This document shows, in pieces, positions 41,467-51,424 of a DNA stretch of 64,000 nt. The stretch covers positions 1-64,000 of the forward strand of contig JAVBLC010000015.1 of NCBI GenBank assembly GCA_031553805.1. The letters are read 5' to 3'. Below the pieces are notes generated by a model. It made no database searches and was not told the origin of the DNA. It saw only the letters and a list, made by a program, of their open reading frames with translations. Within the stretch, counting starts at the first letter, position 1. Each line of letters starts with the position of its first letter. Source of the DNA: JAITVB01 sp031553805. GTDB lineage: Bacteria > Bacteroidota > Bacteroidia > Bacteroidales > Rikenellaceae. A program made the position numbers and the translations under genes.

Positions 41467-43032
41467 ATGAAAATGACAAATAAAATATTTTTGGTACTGG
41501 CAGGCGCCGCGCTGTTGTTCAACAGTTGCACGGAAGACCAGCTCACCGCCCAACCCGAAGGGGGAACGGTGATCGACGACCAGTATGACGAAATCAACGG
41601 CCTCGACCCCGAAGGGAACATGGCGGCCGTCGTCAACGGGATGTATGCCTGGTTTACCGCTTCGAATACGATGAATTTGACTTCGCTCCAACACTCCGAC
41701 TATGGTTATCCGGCGTTCACCCTTGCTTCCGAACTCTGGGGACAGGATATGACGCAATATTCGCAGGGTTATAACTGGAACTGGGGCGATTTGGCTTACA
41801 CCAACCGCGGATACAACCAGCAGGATATGTTCTTCCACTGGAATTTCTTCTACCAGATGGTCGATAAGGCCAACGAGGCGTTACGCAAGATCGATCCCGC
41901 GCTCGAGGGGGCTGAAGCCTACCAGGGCGCTGCCAAGGCGATCCGTGCGTTTGCCTACTTCAACCTGGTCCAGCTTTACCAGCATACCTACAAGGGCCAT
42001 GAAACGGCGGCCGGTGTGCCGATCATCCTGGAGAACACCACTGCGATTGAGGCAGGGAACAATCCCCGCGCTTCGGTACAGCAGGTTTACGATCTGATTG
42101 TGGCCGATCTGAAAGATGCCGTCGCCAAATTGGAAGGTTACAACCGCGTGGGCAAACACGAGGTCGACCAACAGGTGGCCAAGGGCATCCTGGCCCGCGT
42201 TTACCTGACGACGGAAAACTGGAGCGAAGCTGCCAAACTGGCGCGGGAAGCCCACCAGGGCTATTACCCGATGGACGCAGCCACCTACAACAACGAGATT
42301 ACCGGATTTAACGAGATCCGCAACACCGCCTGGATGTGGGGGATCGACGTAACCGAGACGAACGATGTGGTCTTGACGGGGATCTGTAACTATCCTTCGT
42401 TCCTTTGCTCGACCGCGGACGGTTACGTGTTAGCCGGCAATATGTTCAAGTGCATTTCGTCCTACCTGTACAACCAGATTCCGGACACCGACTTTCGCAA
42501 GAACGCGTTCAATGGGCCCGACTGGGCAGATGCCGGCGGATATACAAAGATTCTTTCTCCGTATGCCAACTTGAAGTTCAGGCCTTATCAGGGGACGTTC
42601 CTCACCTCGACCAACGCCAATGACTTCCCGTTGATGCGCGTCGAGGAGATGTACCTGATCGAAGCCGAAGCCACGGCTATGGGCGGCAATCCGGCCCAGG
42701 GAAAAACCCTGCTTGAGGAGTTTGTAAAGACCTATCGCAACCCGGCTTACACCACCACCGCTACGACGGCCCAAGAGGTGCAGGACGCCGTGTGGCTTCA
42801 ACGCCGCATCGAACTGTGGGGCGAAGGCTTTGCCTGGTTCGACCTCAAGCGCCTGAAGAAACCGTCGATCCGCCAGTTCCCCGGCACCAATTTCGACGGG
42901 ACGATCAAGTATGACCTGCCGGCCGAGCACGGGCTTTTCCTGCTGCGTATTCCGCTTGCCGAAATCAACGTCAACCAGGGAATCCCCGAAAACGCCAACA
43001 ATCCGATCGCCACTCCGCCGCCGATTCCATAA
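41467..43032 (+). CDS. SusD/RagB surface lipoprotein 1
   Basis: A 521-aa surface lipoprotein (lipobox LLFNSCTED, Cys21) that caps the SusC barrel and binds ligand. The N-terminal SusD-like domain with TPR helices (KANEALRKIDPALEGAEAYQGAAKAIRAFAYFNLVQLY) and the C-terminal RagB/SusD domain (EEMYLIEAEATAMGGNPAQGKTLLEEFVKTYRNP...LQRRIELWGEGFAWFDLKRLKKP) are both complete. Co-transcribed with SusC 1. Confidence 0.94.
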   Translation: MKMTNKIFLVLAGAALLFNSCTEDQLTAQPEGGTVIDDQYDEINGLDPEGNMAAVVNGMYAWFTASNTMNLTSLQHSDYGYPAFTLASELWGQDMTQYSQGYNWNWGDLAYTNRGYNQQDMFFHWNFFYQMVDKANEALRKIDPALEGAEAYQGAAKAIRAFAYFNLVQLYQHTYKGHETAAGVPIILENTTAIEAGNNPRASVQQVYDLIVADLKDAVAKLEGYNRVGKHEVDQQVAKGILARVYLTTENWSEAAKLAREAHQGYYPMDAATYNNEITGFNEIRNTAWMWGIDVTETNDVVLTGICNYPSFLCSTADGYVLAGNMFKCISSYLYNQIPDTDFRKNAFNGPDWADAGGYTKILSPYANLKFRPYQGTFLTSTNANDFPLMRVEEMYLIEAEATAMGGNPAQGKTLLEEFVKTYRNPAYTTTATTAQEVQDAVWLQRRIELWGEGFAWFDLKRLKKPSIRQFPGTNFDGTIKYDLPAEHGLFLLRIPLAEINVNQGIPENANNPIATPPPIP

Positions 43033-43047
43033 TGTCGTGCCATAATG

Positions 43048-43090
43048 AAAAAAGAACGGCTGCCCCTCATAGGGCAGCCGTTCTTTTTTC
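43048..43090. terminator. Bidirectional terminator between SusC/D units
   Basis: Perfect 18-bp stem from 43048-43065 and 43072-43089 (GAACGGCTGCCC/GGGCAGCCGTTC plus A/T flanks), serving both convergent susD genes. Confidence 0.92.
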
Positions 43091-43101
43091 ATCGGTAACG
43101 A

Positions 43102-44580
43102 TTAATAACCGGGGTTCTGTTCTCCCTTAATATTCGGGTTGGAATCCATTTCGGTCGACGGGATCGCAAGAATAGTCCGAAAATAGGTATTCGTAAACGA
43201 TTCCGATTCTGTCACCAACGGAAGGTGCCAGCCACCGGTGCGGGTGATGGTTTTGTTGCAACGCATCGCGTCGAAGAAACGGTGTCCTTCGCCGACCAAC
43301 TCCTTGCGGCGTTCGGTCAGGATGCGGTCCAGGCTCACATTGGCCGCGGTGACAGCCGTAGCCGCCGGGTTAGCACGCAGGGCGATAGCGTTCACGAATT
43401 CGGCAGCCTTGGCATTGTCCGGCGATGACTTGCGCAGAGCAGCTTCCGAAGCGATCAGGTAGGTTTCCGACAAGCGCAGGATCGGCAGGTTGTTCACGCG
43501 CATATCACGCGGCGTGTTGTCCAAACGGCCGGGATATTTGTCGATGAACACCGGTTGTCCCCAGAAAGCGTCGCCCGCGAAAGCTGCCAGGGTCGGCTTG
43601 TGGAACATCTTCAGGCGCACGTCGTCCGGATCAGCACCGAGCAGATCCACAAAATCCTTGGTCACAATGGCGTCGGCGTAGCCGTCCTCACTGTAGAGGT
43701 AAGGAAGACCTTCGCGGTCGGTGTAGTCGTCAACGCTCTTGTTGATGATTTCGAAGATCACTTCCGAGGTACCCGCGTTGCTCCAAGCATCAACATACCC
43801 TGCATTGGTCCACAGTTTATAGGGGCTGTTCGAGATAACCTCGGTAGCCGTCGTATAAGCGTTGTCGAAGTCGCCTTTATAGAGGTAAACGCGAGCCAAC
43901 AGTGCCTTGGCGGCCCATTGGTTGAAATAACCGGTCGACTTGGCAGTCGGCAACAGCGGAATAGCAGTGGTCAGGTCCTTGATCACCTGGGCATACACCT
44001 CTTCCACCGTGTTGCGCGAGGGCATATAACTGCTCGGATACATGTGGTCCATGATAGGCACCCCGTAAGACGCCGGAGCGCCGCTCATCGTGTAAGGTTT
44101 GCCGTAAACGCGCACCAGGTCGAAGTGGGCCAGGGCACGCATCGTAAGCATCTGTCCTTTTACATCGTTGATCTCTGCCGGCGAGGCATCTTCCGTTTTT
44201 TTCGGATCTTCAAGGGCGCGGAGCACATCGTTGGCGCGGAAGATTACCGTATACGGGCGGGCCCACATATCGGGCACGTTCAGCGCGGTGTAGTTCATCT
44301 CATAGCAACCCGAGGTACGCATCCCGGTCGTGCGGGCCTGCATGTCGTCGCCACGCACATCGCCGTAGTAGATCATACGGGCGCCGTAGTAAGTAATATT
44401 GCCGGAATTACCTTGCAAGCCGTCATAAGCACCTGTCATGGCGGTCTGGATGTCGTCAAAGTTCAGAATGGCGACAGGCGACCCGATGGCATCCGTGGGA
44501 ACGGTGTCGAGCCAGCTGTCCGAGCACGAAGCGGCGAATAACGCCACGAGTGCTACAGTAACTATTTTTATCTTTTTCAT
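43102..44580 (-). CDS. SusD/RagB surface lipoprotein 2
   Basis: A 492-aa SusD-family lipoprotein (lipobox FAASCSD, Cys19). SusD-like region near 95-180 (KGQMLTMRALAHFDLVRVYGKPY) and C-terminal domain (LRLSETYLIASEAALRKSSPDNAKAAEFVNAIALRANP, then LDRILTERRKELVGEGHRFFDAMRCNKTITRTG). Only distantly like the other SusD. It follows SusC 2 by 38 nt. Confidence 0.94.
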   Translation of the reverse strand: MKKIKIVTVALVALFAASCSDSWLDTVPTDAIGSPVAILNFDDIQTAMTGAYDGLQGNSGNITYYGARMIYYGDVRGDDMQARTTGMRTSGCYEMNYTALNVPDMWARPYTVIFRANDVLRALEDPKKTEDASPAEINDVKGQMLTMRALAHFDLVRVYGKPYTMSGAPASYGVPIMDHMYPSSYMPSRNTVEEVYAQVIKDLTTAIPLLPTAKSTGYFNQWAAKALLARVYLYKGDFDNAYTTATEVISNSPYKLWTNAGYVDAWSNAGTSEVIFEIINKSVDDYTDREGLPYLYSEDGYADAIVTKDFVDLLGADPDDVRLKMFHKPTLAAFAGDAFWGQPVFIDKYPGRLDNTPRDMRVNNLPILRLSETYLIASEAALRKSSPDNAKAAEFVNAIALRANPAATAVTAANVSLDRILTERRKELVGEGHRFFDAMRCNKTITRTGGWHLPLVTESESFTNTYFRTILAIPSTEMDSNPNIKGEQNPGY

Positions 44581-44618
44581 ATTATCCTTCTTATTTTAAG
44601 AATCCTGTGGGATATCAA

Positions 44619-47600
44619 TTAAAAACTGACTTCGACACCAAAAGTGATCGTGCGGATGGCCGGAGTCTGATAGGTCACCAAACCGTCAATCGGAGCTTCC
44701 GGGTCTACATACAGATCTTTGCTCTTGATCGTAAAGAGGTTGCTTGCAGCAGCATAGATGCGTGCGCGCTCGAGAGTGACTTTTCTCGTCCATTCCTGGG
44801 GCAGCGTAAAGCCCAGGGTGGCGCTCTTCAGACGCAGGTGGTCGCTCGAGATCATCCAGCGGGTCGAGGGCTGAACAACCGAACCGTAAACGATACGGGG
44901 AAGCTCGGCGATGTCGCCTTCTTTTTTCCAGGTCTTGTCCAAGTCGTAGAACGACGGAACGTTGAACGCCGGATTGATCCCCCCGTTGGACTGCAGCCAG
45001 GTGGCGCGGTCGAGGATATGGCCACCCAGGGTGTAGGTGAAGGTCAGGTTCAGGTCGAACCATTTCCAGGTCAGGTCGCTGGTGAAGCCCCCTGCCAGTT
45101 TCGGGTTATAGGAACCGGCCAGGATTCGGTTGGCCTTGGTGACATCGGTAGTCGCTTCGCGACCCGAGCCTTCCTTGTTGATATACCACGATTCTTTACC
45201 CGTTTTGGGGTCCACACCGGCATATTCATAGAGGTAGTACGAAAAGTAGGGGTTGCCGATGCGGTAGATCAGCACGCCGTCGATCTTTTCGGTCTGTCCT
45301 TCATAGCTGAGGCCGGTCAATTTGTTCTTGTTGTGCGTGAACGTGAAGCCGGTTATCCAGCGCAGATTCGGATGCTGAACGTTCGTCGTGCGAATCTCGA
45401 TTTCATACCCGCGGTTGTTCATCGAGGCCACGTTGCTCAGCTGGCTGGTGAAGCCCGAGGTGCGCGAAAGGTCTTGGTTGTAGAGCAGGTCTTTCGTATC
45501 ACGGTTATACCAGTCGAAAGTCAGCGCGATGCGGTTCCACAGGCTGACTTCAAGCCCGATGTCGGTCGAGTAGTTCTTTTCCCACGAGAGCGATTCGTTT
45601 TCGATATTTTCCATCGCCATCCCCGAAATACCGTCATACTTGTAGCCCAGGCCGTACAACCCCATATAGGGATAGTTGTCGGTAGGCAGGGTTCCGTTCA
45701 CCCCGTAGGAAGCGCGCAGCTTACCGTCAGTGAGAATGTGGCGGAACGGTTCCATGAACGATTCTTCGGTGAAACGCCATGAGCCCGACACCGACCAGAA
45801 GTTCCCCCAACGACCGCTGGGCGCCAGGCGGGAAGTACCGTCACGACGGAAACTACCGCCGAGGTAATAGAGGTTGTTATAGTTGTAGTTCACGCGGCTC
45901 ACATAGGAGATCATACGATTCTGGTCGGTAGCTCCCTGGGCCGACGTCGTACCGGCGTTGGAAAGTTCGAACAGTTTGAAGGTACTGAAGTTTGAACCTC
46001 TGGCATACGTCCAACGTTCGTCGTTGGCTTCCGTTTCATACGAAACCAACGCATTGAGGTTGTGCACGTCATTAAACGTCTTCGAATACGAAAGCATCGA
46101 CTGCGAAATCAGGCGGGTGCGGGTCGTTTCGTAGATCTGGTAGTTACCGATCGCGGTCAGACCGTCGCTCGAGCGCGGGTCCCACCAAACGCGTTCCTGC
46201 GAGAAGGAGTAGTCATAGCTCAGCGTTTCTTTCAGGCTCAGGCCCGGGATAAATTCATAACCGGCCGTGATCGAGTTCAGCGAACGGGTGATGTTGCTGT
46301 GGTCCCAGTTGATCGAGGCGGTGTAGAGCGGATTAGCGAGCGGGCGGTTCAGCGCGCGGAAACCTTGTGTGGTATTCCATGTGCCGTCTGCGTTATACGG
46401 AAAGTCCGACGGCGAAGTGGTCATCGAGATCGCCATGATCGGGCTCGAGTACGACGTACCTTCGCTGTTCACGTCCTGGTTTACCTGGGTGAACAGCGAG
46501 CTGCCCAGGAAGGTGAAATTCTTGGCCTTGTGGGTCACATTCAGGTTACCGGTATAGCGTTCGTATCCCTGCTGGAGGGTGATCCCTTCGTTCTTGCCGT
46601 AGGAGAGCGAACCATACACCTGGGTGCTCTGGTTACCACCCTGAACGGCAAAACGGTAGTTCTGGAACGACCCTTGCTTGATCAGGGCTTTGCGCCAATC
46701 GGTCCAACCGGTCGCCGGTTGACTGGCATAGGTATTGGCCCACGTCGTTGCCGAAGCGGTTGCGGCAGCATCCGTGTCACCGGCGTCGAGGCGCTGGTTG
46801 TAACGGGCCAGGTAGATAAAGTCGCGGCGATCCTGACCGCCTTTCATCGGGCGATAGTTGATAGCCATATCCGAAACCCCGGCATCGGCGCTAAACGTAA
46901 ACAGAGTTTTGCCTGCCGAACCTTTCTTGGTCGTGATCACGATCACCCCGTTGGCGGCACGCGAACCGTAGAGCGAAGCCGAAGCGGCGTCCTTGATCAC
47001 GGTCATCGATTCGATGTCGGCGACGTTGATCGTCGACAACAGGCTGTTCCCTGCTGCAGAATAAGTGAACCCACCGGCGTTGGCGTTACCCGCCAACATC
47101 GGCACACCGTCGATCACGAACAGCGGCTGGTTCGAAGCGTTGATCGAACCCATCCCGCGGATACGGATCGATTCAACGGCTCCCGGCTGACCCGAGGTCG
47201 AAGTCACCTGCACCCCGGCAGCTGCACCGGCCAGTTTGGCCCCCACCGACATCGTCGGCACTTCGGCCAACTTACCCATGCTCACCGTAGTTGCCGACCC
47301 GGTAAAGTCAGGCCGTTTCTGGGTGCCGTAACCAGTCACCACGACGTCTTCGATCATCTTGGCGTCTTCAAGCAGCCGGATGTTCATCGTCGATGCTACG
47401 GCAACATCTACCGGCTGATAGCCGATAAAGCTGACCGAAAGGGTCTTCGTCCCGGCAGGTACGTCGAGAACGAATCTCCCGTCCGGGTCGGTGGCCACGC
47501 CGATGGGCGTACCCCTTACCGTTACGCTGGCGCCCGCAACGGGCACGCCACTTTCATCGACAACGGTACCCACCACGCGGGTCTGTTGTGCGACTGCCAA

Positions 47601-47648
47601 CCCCATACTTATAAAAAGCAAGGCTAACAATAGTGTAAATTTTTTCAT
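44619..47648 (-). CDS. SusC/RagA TonB-linked outer-membrane receptor 2
   Basis: A 1009-aa TonB-dependent transporter: signal peptide (1-20), regulatory-like domain (TRVVGTVVDESGVPVAGASVTVRGTP), plug (LFVIDGVPMLAG and SLYGSRAANGVIVITTKKGS) and barrel ending TFGVEVSF. No STN domain. The signal and leader closely match those of SusC 1, while the barrel diverges, so a different ligand is likely. No catabolic enzymes lie beside it. Convergent with the first SusC/D unit. Confidence 0.95.
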   Translation of the reverse strand: MKKFTLLLALLFISMGLAVAQQTRVVGTVVDESGVPVAGASVTVRGTPIGVATDPDGRFVLDVPAGTKTLSVSFIGYQPVDVAVASTMNIRLLEDAKMIEDVVVTGYGTQKRPDFTGSATTVSMGKLAEVPTMSVGAKLAGAAAGVQVTSTSGQPGAVESIRIRGMGSINASNQPLFVIDGVPMLAGNANAGGFTYSAAGNSLLSTINVADIESMTVIKDAASASLYGSRAANGVIVITTKKGSAGKTLFTFSADAGVSDMAINYRPMKGGQDRRDFIYLARYNQRLDAGDTDAAATASATTWANTYASQPATGWTDWRKALIKQGSFQNYRFAVQGGNQSTQVYGSLSYGKNEGITLQQGYERYTGNLNVTHKAKNFTFLGSSLFTQVNQDVNSEGTSYSSPIMAISMTTSPSDFPYNADGTWNTTQGFRALNRPLANPLYTASINWDHSNITRSLNSITAGYEFIPGLSLKETLSYDYSFSQERVWWDPRSSDGLTAIGNYQIYETTRTRLISQSMLSYSKTFNDVHNLNALVSYETEANDERWTYARGSNFSTFKLFELSNAGTTSAQGATDQNRMISYVSRVNYNYNNLYYLGGSFRRDGTSRLAPSGRWGNFWSVSGSWRFTEESFMEPFRHILTDGKLRASYGVNGTLPTDNYPYMGLYGLGYKYDGISGMAMENIENESLSWEKNYSTDIGLEVSLWNRIALTFDWYNRDTKDLLYNQDLSRTSGFTSQLSNVASMNNRGYEIEIRTTNVQHPNLRWITGFTFTHNKNKLTGLSYEGQTEKIDGVLIYRIGNPYFSYYLYEYAGVDPKTGKESWYINKEGSGREATTDVTKANRILAGSYNPKLAGGFTSDLTWKWFDLNLTFTYTLGGHILDRATWLQSNGGINPAFNVPSFYDLDKTWKKEGDIAELPRIVYGSVVQPSTRWMISSDHLRLKSATLGFTLPQEWTRKVTLERARIYAAASNLFTIKSKDLYVDPEAPIDGLVTYQTPAIRTITFGVEVSF

Positions 47649-47650
47649 AC

Positions 47651-47672
47651 GCGTTTTTTTGTAGTTAGTAAA
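47651..47672 (-). promoter_or_regulatory. Shared leader motif before susC 2
   Basis: Minus-strand TTTACTAACTAC-A7-CGC, the counterpart of 38291-38311, 2 nt before the ATG. Confidence 0.65.
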
Positions 47673-47824
47673 ATAGTCTTTCGTAGTAGTTATTTTTATT
47701 ATTCAAAGCCCAAAAACGACGCCCTGTTGGCAAAAAAAATCTGCATTAGGCCGTTCTTAAAAAAACATTTTTTCACAAAAACGTCCGATTTCAGACGATC
47801 TTTAAAACTGTTTTTTGCCGCATA

Positions 47825-47841
47825 ACATAATGTAGATTATA
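47825..47841 (-). promoter_or_regulatory. 17-bp operator upstream of susC 2
   Basis: Exact reverse complement of the 17-mer at 38038 and 38084 (TATAATCTACATTATGT on the minus strand), 176 nt before the susC 2 start. The rest of the 722-bp gap to 48371 is AT-rich and holds the promoter of the next gene; I see no gene in it. Confidence 0.7.
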
Positions 47842-48312
47842 CGGCAATTCGCCTTCTTTTTTGCAAGGAATAACCCACAAAGTCGGGCGGTTTTGTTATT
47901 TCAGCATCTCACGCCGCTGTTTTGTCGAAAAAAAAACAGCCCCAAGCAGCATCTGAACCAACTCTGATTAACAAAGATACGATTTTTTTAGAATTTATTA
48001 CTTTCCGGCATACTAAATAAAAATCCGGTACGTTGCATCAGTTTACAGTTTCGTTTCAGGGAGAAACCAATTATTTCGATATTCAACCATTTTTTAGATT
48101 CTAAATTACAATCGTTAATATTCTTAATCTTTTTTAATTTCTGTTTTTTTTATCACAAATGAATGATTTTCTTGCATTACCCGTTCATTTTGTGCAAAAA
48201 AACGCCCCTGAGAACGCCTCATTTTGTCCCGATCGACGATCCGGCATGAACGTAACCCGCGGAAGATGCGGCCGGCGACGGAGCTGCATGGCATAAAATC
48301 CAAAAAAATCCC

Positions 48313-48320
48313 TAACTTTG
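48313..48320 (+). promoter_or_regulatory. -7 box (TAACTTTG) for Ig-like lipoprotein gene
   Basis: Exact TAnnTTTG 50 nt before the ATG at 48371; it excludes the longer frame starting at 48224. No -33 match. Confidence 0.5.
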
Positions 48321-48370
48321 TCGGTCAGGCGCGGGCGCGAAACACTCACGCCACGTCCATAAAATTCCGG

Positions 48371-50602
48371 ATGAAGAATAACACCCTGAGATACATCTTC
48401 TTGATCGCAGCCACGCTCTTTTTCTGCAGCGGGCTTTTCTGGCGTTGCGCCAACATCTCGCCCACCGGGCCGCAGGGGGGGCCTAAGGACTCGATCCCGC
48501 CCAGGATGGTGCGTGCCACGCCCCGGCCGGGAACGACTAACTTCAAAGCCGGCTCGGTATTCATCGAATTCGACGAATACGTCCAGCTCAAAGACCAGCA
48601 AAACGAGTTTTTCACTTCACCGTTTTTGCCCAAGAAGCCGACGTTGAGCATCAAGAAAAAAGGGGTGCTGGTCGAAATCACCTCGCCCCTCGACACGAAC
48701 ACGACCTACGTCCTCAACTTCGGGAAAAGCATCGCCGACCACCACGAAGGGAATCCGGCGACGGGCTTTACCTATACGTTCTCGACCGGACCGACGCTCG
48801 ACTCGATGCTGATGTCGGGGACGGTGGCTGATGCCAAGACGGCCGACACGGTCAAAAACGCCTTCCTCTTCTTCTTCGACGCGCGCCAACTGGCCAGGGG
48901 CGACGGCTATGACTCGACGATTTTCAAGTCGCGGGCGGCGGCCGTGGGCAGGACGATGCCCAACGGCACCTTCGTGCACGAAAACCTCAAGCCGATCGAC
49001 TACCGTGTCTACGCGATGATCGATAACAACAACAACGAAACCTACGACCCGGGCGTGGACCGGGTCGGTTTCCTCGACAGCGTGTATAATCCGTCGCGGA
49101 TGCCCTCGTTCCGGATGTGGTACGACTCGACGCTGATGTACACGGTAGCCGAACCCCAGATTTACCTGAAAACCTTTACCGAAAGGGCTTTCCGGCGCAA
49201 CTCGCTCGCCGACCACAAACGGCCCGGGGCCCAACAACTAATGTTGAACTTCACGGCCGAATATCCGGTGATCAAAACCCTGCACCTCAACGGAATCGAC
49301 TCCTCGGCGCTGATCCGCGAATACGTCAAGCCGACACACGACTCGATCTTCTACTGGATCAACCTGCCCAAGGAGTCGTTGCCCGATACGATCACCGGCC
49401 AGATCACCTACCTGGCGCACGACAGCCTGGGCGTGCTCTCTCCGCGCACCCAGGAGCTGAAATTCATCTACACCCCGACCAAAGAAGAGACCAAGGCCCG
49501 CGCCAGCCAGGCGCAAGCCGCCCGTCCGCCCCGCCAGGGGAGCTGCCGTTTCTGGCCCTGGAATTGGGGGAAAGGCAAAAGATCGGCAACCGAAACAACG
49601 GAAACTCCGGGCGTTGCAGACAGCCTCGCCACACCCCTGCCGATGGCCGATTCGACAGCCGCGACCATATTGGCGGCCGATACGGTGGCGACCGCAGGCC
49701 CTGTGTCCCTCGGCGCCGCGGCAGACACAACCGGTACGGCCCCGCCGGAGAAACTCACGGTGAATATCAATGCGGGAGCGCCGATGATGCCTTACGACAA
49801 GGTAAACATCTCATTCGATCTGCCACTGGCGGAAACCAACCTGTCGGGCATTACCCTGACCCGTACCGACGCCCGCAACACGAAATACACGGCCCCGTTT
49901 ACCATCGAGCGCGACACGATGCAGATCCGCAAGTACGTCCTGGCATCCGACTGGCGGCGGGGTGAAAAATACACCCTGATGATCCCTGCCGGGGCTTTCC
50001 GCGACATCACAGGGCTGGTCAGCGACACCATCCGGCAGGAGTTCACGGTGGCCGAGGCTGACAAATACGCCAGCATCACGGTCAACCTGACCGGAGCGCC
50101 TCCTGGGTATGGCTATATCATACAAGTTATCAGCGAAAAAGAAAAACGTGTGGTCCGCGAGATGGTCGACGCCCGCATGGGGAAGAATACGATCGATTTC
50201 GTCCCCGCGGGCAACCTACAGGTGCGCGTGACCGAAGACCGCAACGCCAACGGCCGATGGGACACGGGCGACATGGTGCTCGGGCGCCAGCCCGAGCGTA
50301 CCGAATTCTATTTCGACCCGCTGATGATGAAACGAACAATGCTCGCCCGGGTCAACTGGGAGATCGAGATCAACATCGACGCTTCGACTTTCTTCGAGCC
50401 AAAATTGCCCGGACACCCTGAACTGGCGCCGGGCACGCCCGAGTCGGATGAAGAGAGGATCGTCCGCGAACAACTGGAGAAAGAAGAAGCGGCCGTCGAA
50501 ACCGAAAACGCCCCCGAAGCCGAACGCATTCTGCAAGAGGAGGCGGAAACCGAACGCATCCTGCAGGAAGAGGCCCCGCACGAACACAACCACAACGAAT
50601 AA
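48371..50602 (+). CDS. Ig-like (Big_5) domain lipoprotein
   Basis: A 743-aa envelope protein. The N-terminal hydrophobic segment is followed by FWRCANISPTGPQGGPKDSIPPRMV, a start typical of a Bacteroidetes family with a bacterial Ig-like (Big_5) domain; the Cys near residue 27 may be lipidated. Big_5 domain about 40-140 (FIEFDEYVQLKD...TTYVLNFGKSIADHHEGNPATGFTYTFSTG), a second such fold about 460-560, and a C-terminal acidic tail with a duplicated ERILQEEA. Function unknown; perhaps gliding/surface organisation. First gene of a run of six same-strand genes. Confidence 0.82.
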   Translation: MKNNTLRYIFLIAATLFFCSGLFWRCANISPTGPQGGPKDSIPPRMVRATPRPGTTNFKAGSVFIEFDEYVQLKDQQNEFFTSPFLPKKPTLSIKKKGVLVEITSPLDTNTTYVLNFGKSIADHHEGNPATGFTYTFSTGPTLDSMLMSGTVADAKTADTVKNAFLFFFDARQLARGDGYDSTIFKSRAAAVGRTMPNGTFVHENLKPIDYRVYAMIDNNNNETYDPGVDRVGFLDSVYNPSRMPSFRMWYDSTLMYTVAEPQIYLKTFTERAFRRNSLADHKRPGAQQLMLNFTAEYPVIKTLHLNGIDSSALIREYVKPTHDSIFYWINLPKESLPDTITGQITYLAHDSLGVLSPRTQELKFIYTPTKEETKARASQAQAARPPRQGSCRFWPWNWGKGKRSATETTETPGVADSLATPLPMADSTAATILAADTVATAGPVSLGAAADTTGTAPPEKLTVNINAGAPMMPYDKVNISFDLPLAETNLSGITLTRTDARNTKYTAPFTIERDTMQIRKYVLASDWRRGEKYTLMIPAGAFRDITGLVSDTIRQEFTVAEADKYASITVNLTGAPPGYGYIIQVISEKEKRVVREMVDARMGKNTIDFVPAGNLQVRVTEDRNANGRWDTGDMVLGRQPERTEFYFDPLMMKRTMLARVNWEIEINIDASTFFEPKLPGHPELAPGTPESDEERIVREQLEKEEAAVETENAPEAERILQEEAETERILQEEAPHEHNHNE

Positions 50603-50614
50603 CACTTCCCGACG

Positions 50615-51412
50615 ATGAAGATCCTCAACCGCATATTGATCTTGACCGCCGCCTCGGCGCTACTGGTCACCGCCACACCGGCGGAGGCGCAGCACTACAT
50701 CGGCGTGCGAGGGGGCGTAGGGGCCGGGACGGCCCGCTTCGAACCGACGCGCGAAACCCGTTTTCTGGGCAATATGCCCTCGGGCGGGGTTTCCTGGAAA
50801 TACTACAGCGCAGTACCGGTAGCCGGCGCCATCCAACTCGACGTCGAATACATCGAAAAAGGGTTCAAGATACTCCCCTGGGCCCATTCCGACACCTCAT
50901 ACCAGACCCGCACCCAGAACATCCAGGTGCCGCTCATCTGGCAACCCCACCTCTACCTGTTTAACCGCAACGCCCGCGTCTTCCTGAACCTGGGGGTCTA
51001 CGCCTCCTATATGCTCTCGGCCGACACGGCCACCGTATCGAAAGCCCGCGGCGTACTCTACCAAGGCGACTATCCGCTCCAGAAAGTGAAAGACGCCCAA
51101 TGGGGCTACGGGCTGACGGGTGGGCTGGGTTTCAGCGTGCTGATGGGACGCTGGGATCTGCTGGTCGAGGCGCGGTATAACTACGGCTACTCCGACCTCT
51201 ACCGCAACCCCAACAAATATCCCACCAACCCGACACGCTCGCCTATCGACCAGCTCGATGTGACGGTGGGCCTTTATTACCGCCTCGGCAAGGGGGGCAT
51301 TATCGAACCGCCGTTGCGGAAAAAACCGAAGAATTTAGACTCGGACTTCAACAGTCCGGCGCCCGCTTCGGCCCCGGCTTCCAAACCGACGCTCACCCCC
51401 TCCCGGCCATAA
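50615..51412 (+). CDS. PorT-like outer-membrane beta-barrel protein
   Basis: A 265-aa protein with a signal peptide (to about 25, AEAQ) and beta strands alternating aromatic and small residues: YIGVRGGVGAGTARF, AIQLDVEYIEKGFKI, VPLIWQPHLYLF, VFLNLGVYASYML, DLLVEARYNYGYSDLY, QLDVTVGLYYRLG. This fits the outer-membrane PorT-type barrel family (OMP_b-brl_2). The last ~35 residues, rich in Pro/Ala/Ser, lie beyond the barrel. It is 12 nt after the Ig-like gene. Confidence 0.8.
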   Translation: MKILNRILILTAASALLVTATPAEAQHYIGVRGGVGAGTARFEPTRETRFLGNMPSGGVSWKYYSAVPVAGAIQLDVEYIEKGFKILPWAHSDTSYQTRTQNIQVPLIWQPHLYLFNRNARVFLNLGVYASYMLSADTATVSKARGVLYQGDYPLQKVKDAQWGYGLTGGLGFSVLMGRWDLLVEARYNYGYSDLYRNPNKYPTNPTRSPIDQLDVTVGLYYRLGKGGIIEPPLRKKPKNLDSDFNSPAPASAPASKPTLTPSRP

Positions 51413-51424
51413 TCCCGAAAAACG

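Noticed and set aside
38314..47648. Polysaccharide utilisation locus
   Set aside because: Two SusC/D pairs are present but no glycoside hydrolase, lyase, sulfatase or hybrid two-component sensor is beside them.
47649..48370. Small gene or RNA in the AT-rich gap upstream of susC 2
   Set aside because: No frame of useful length, no tRNA-like fold and no terminator-bounded unit were found beyond the operator and promoter listed.
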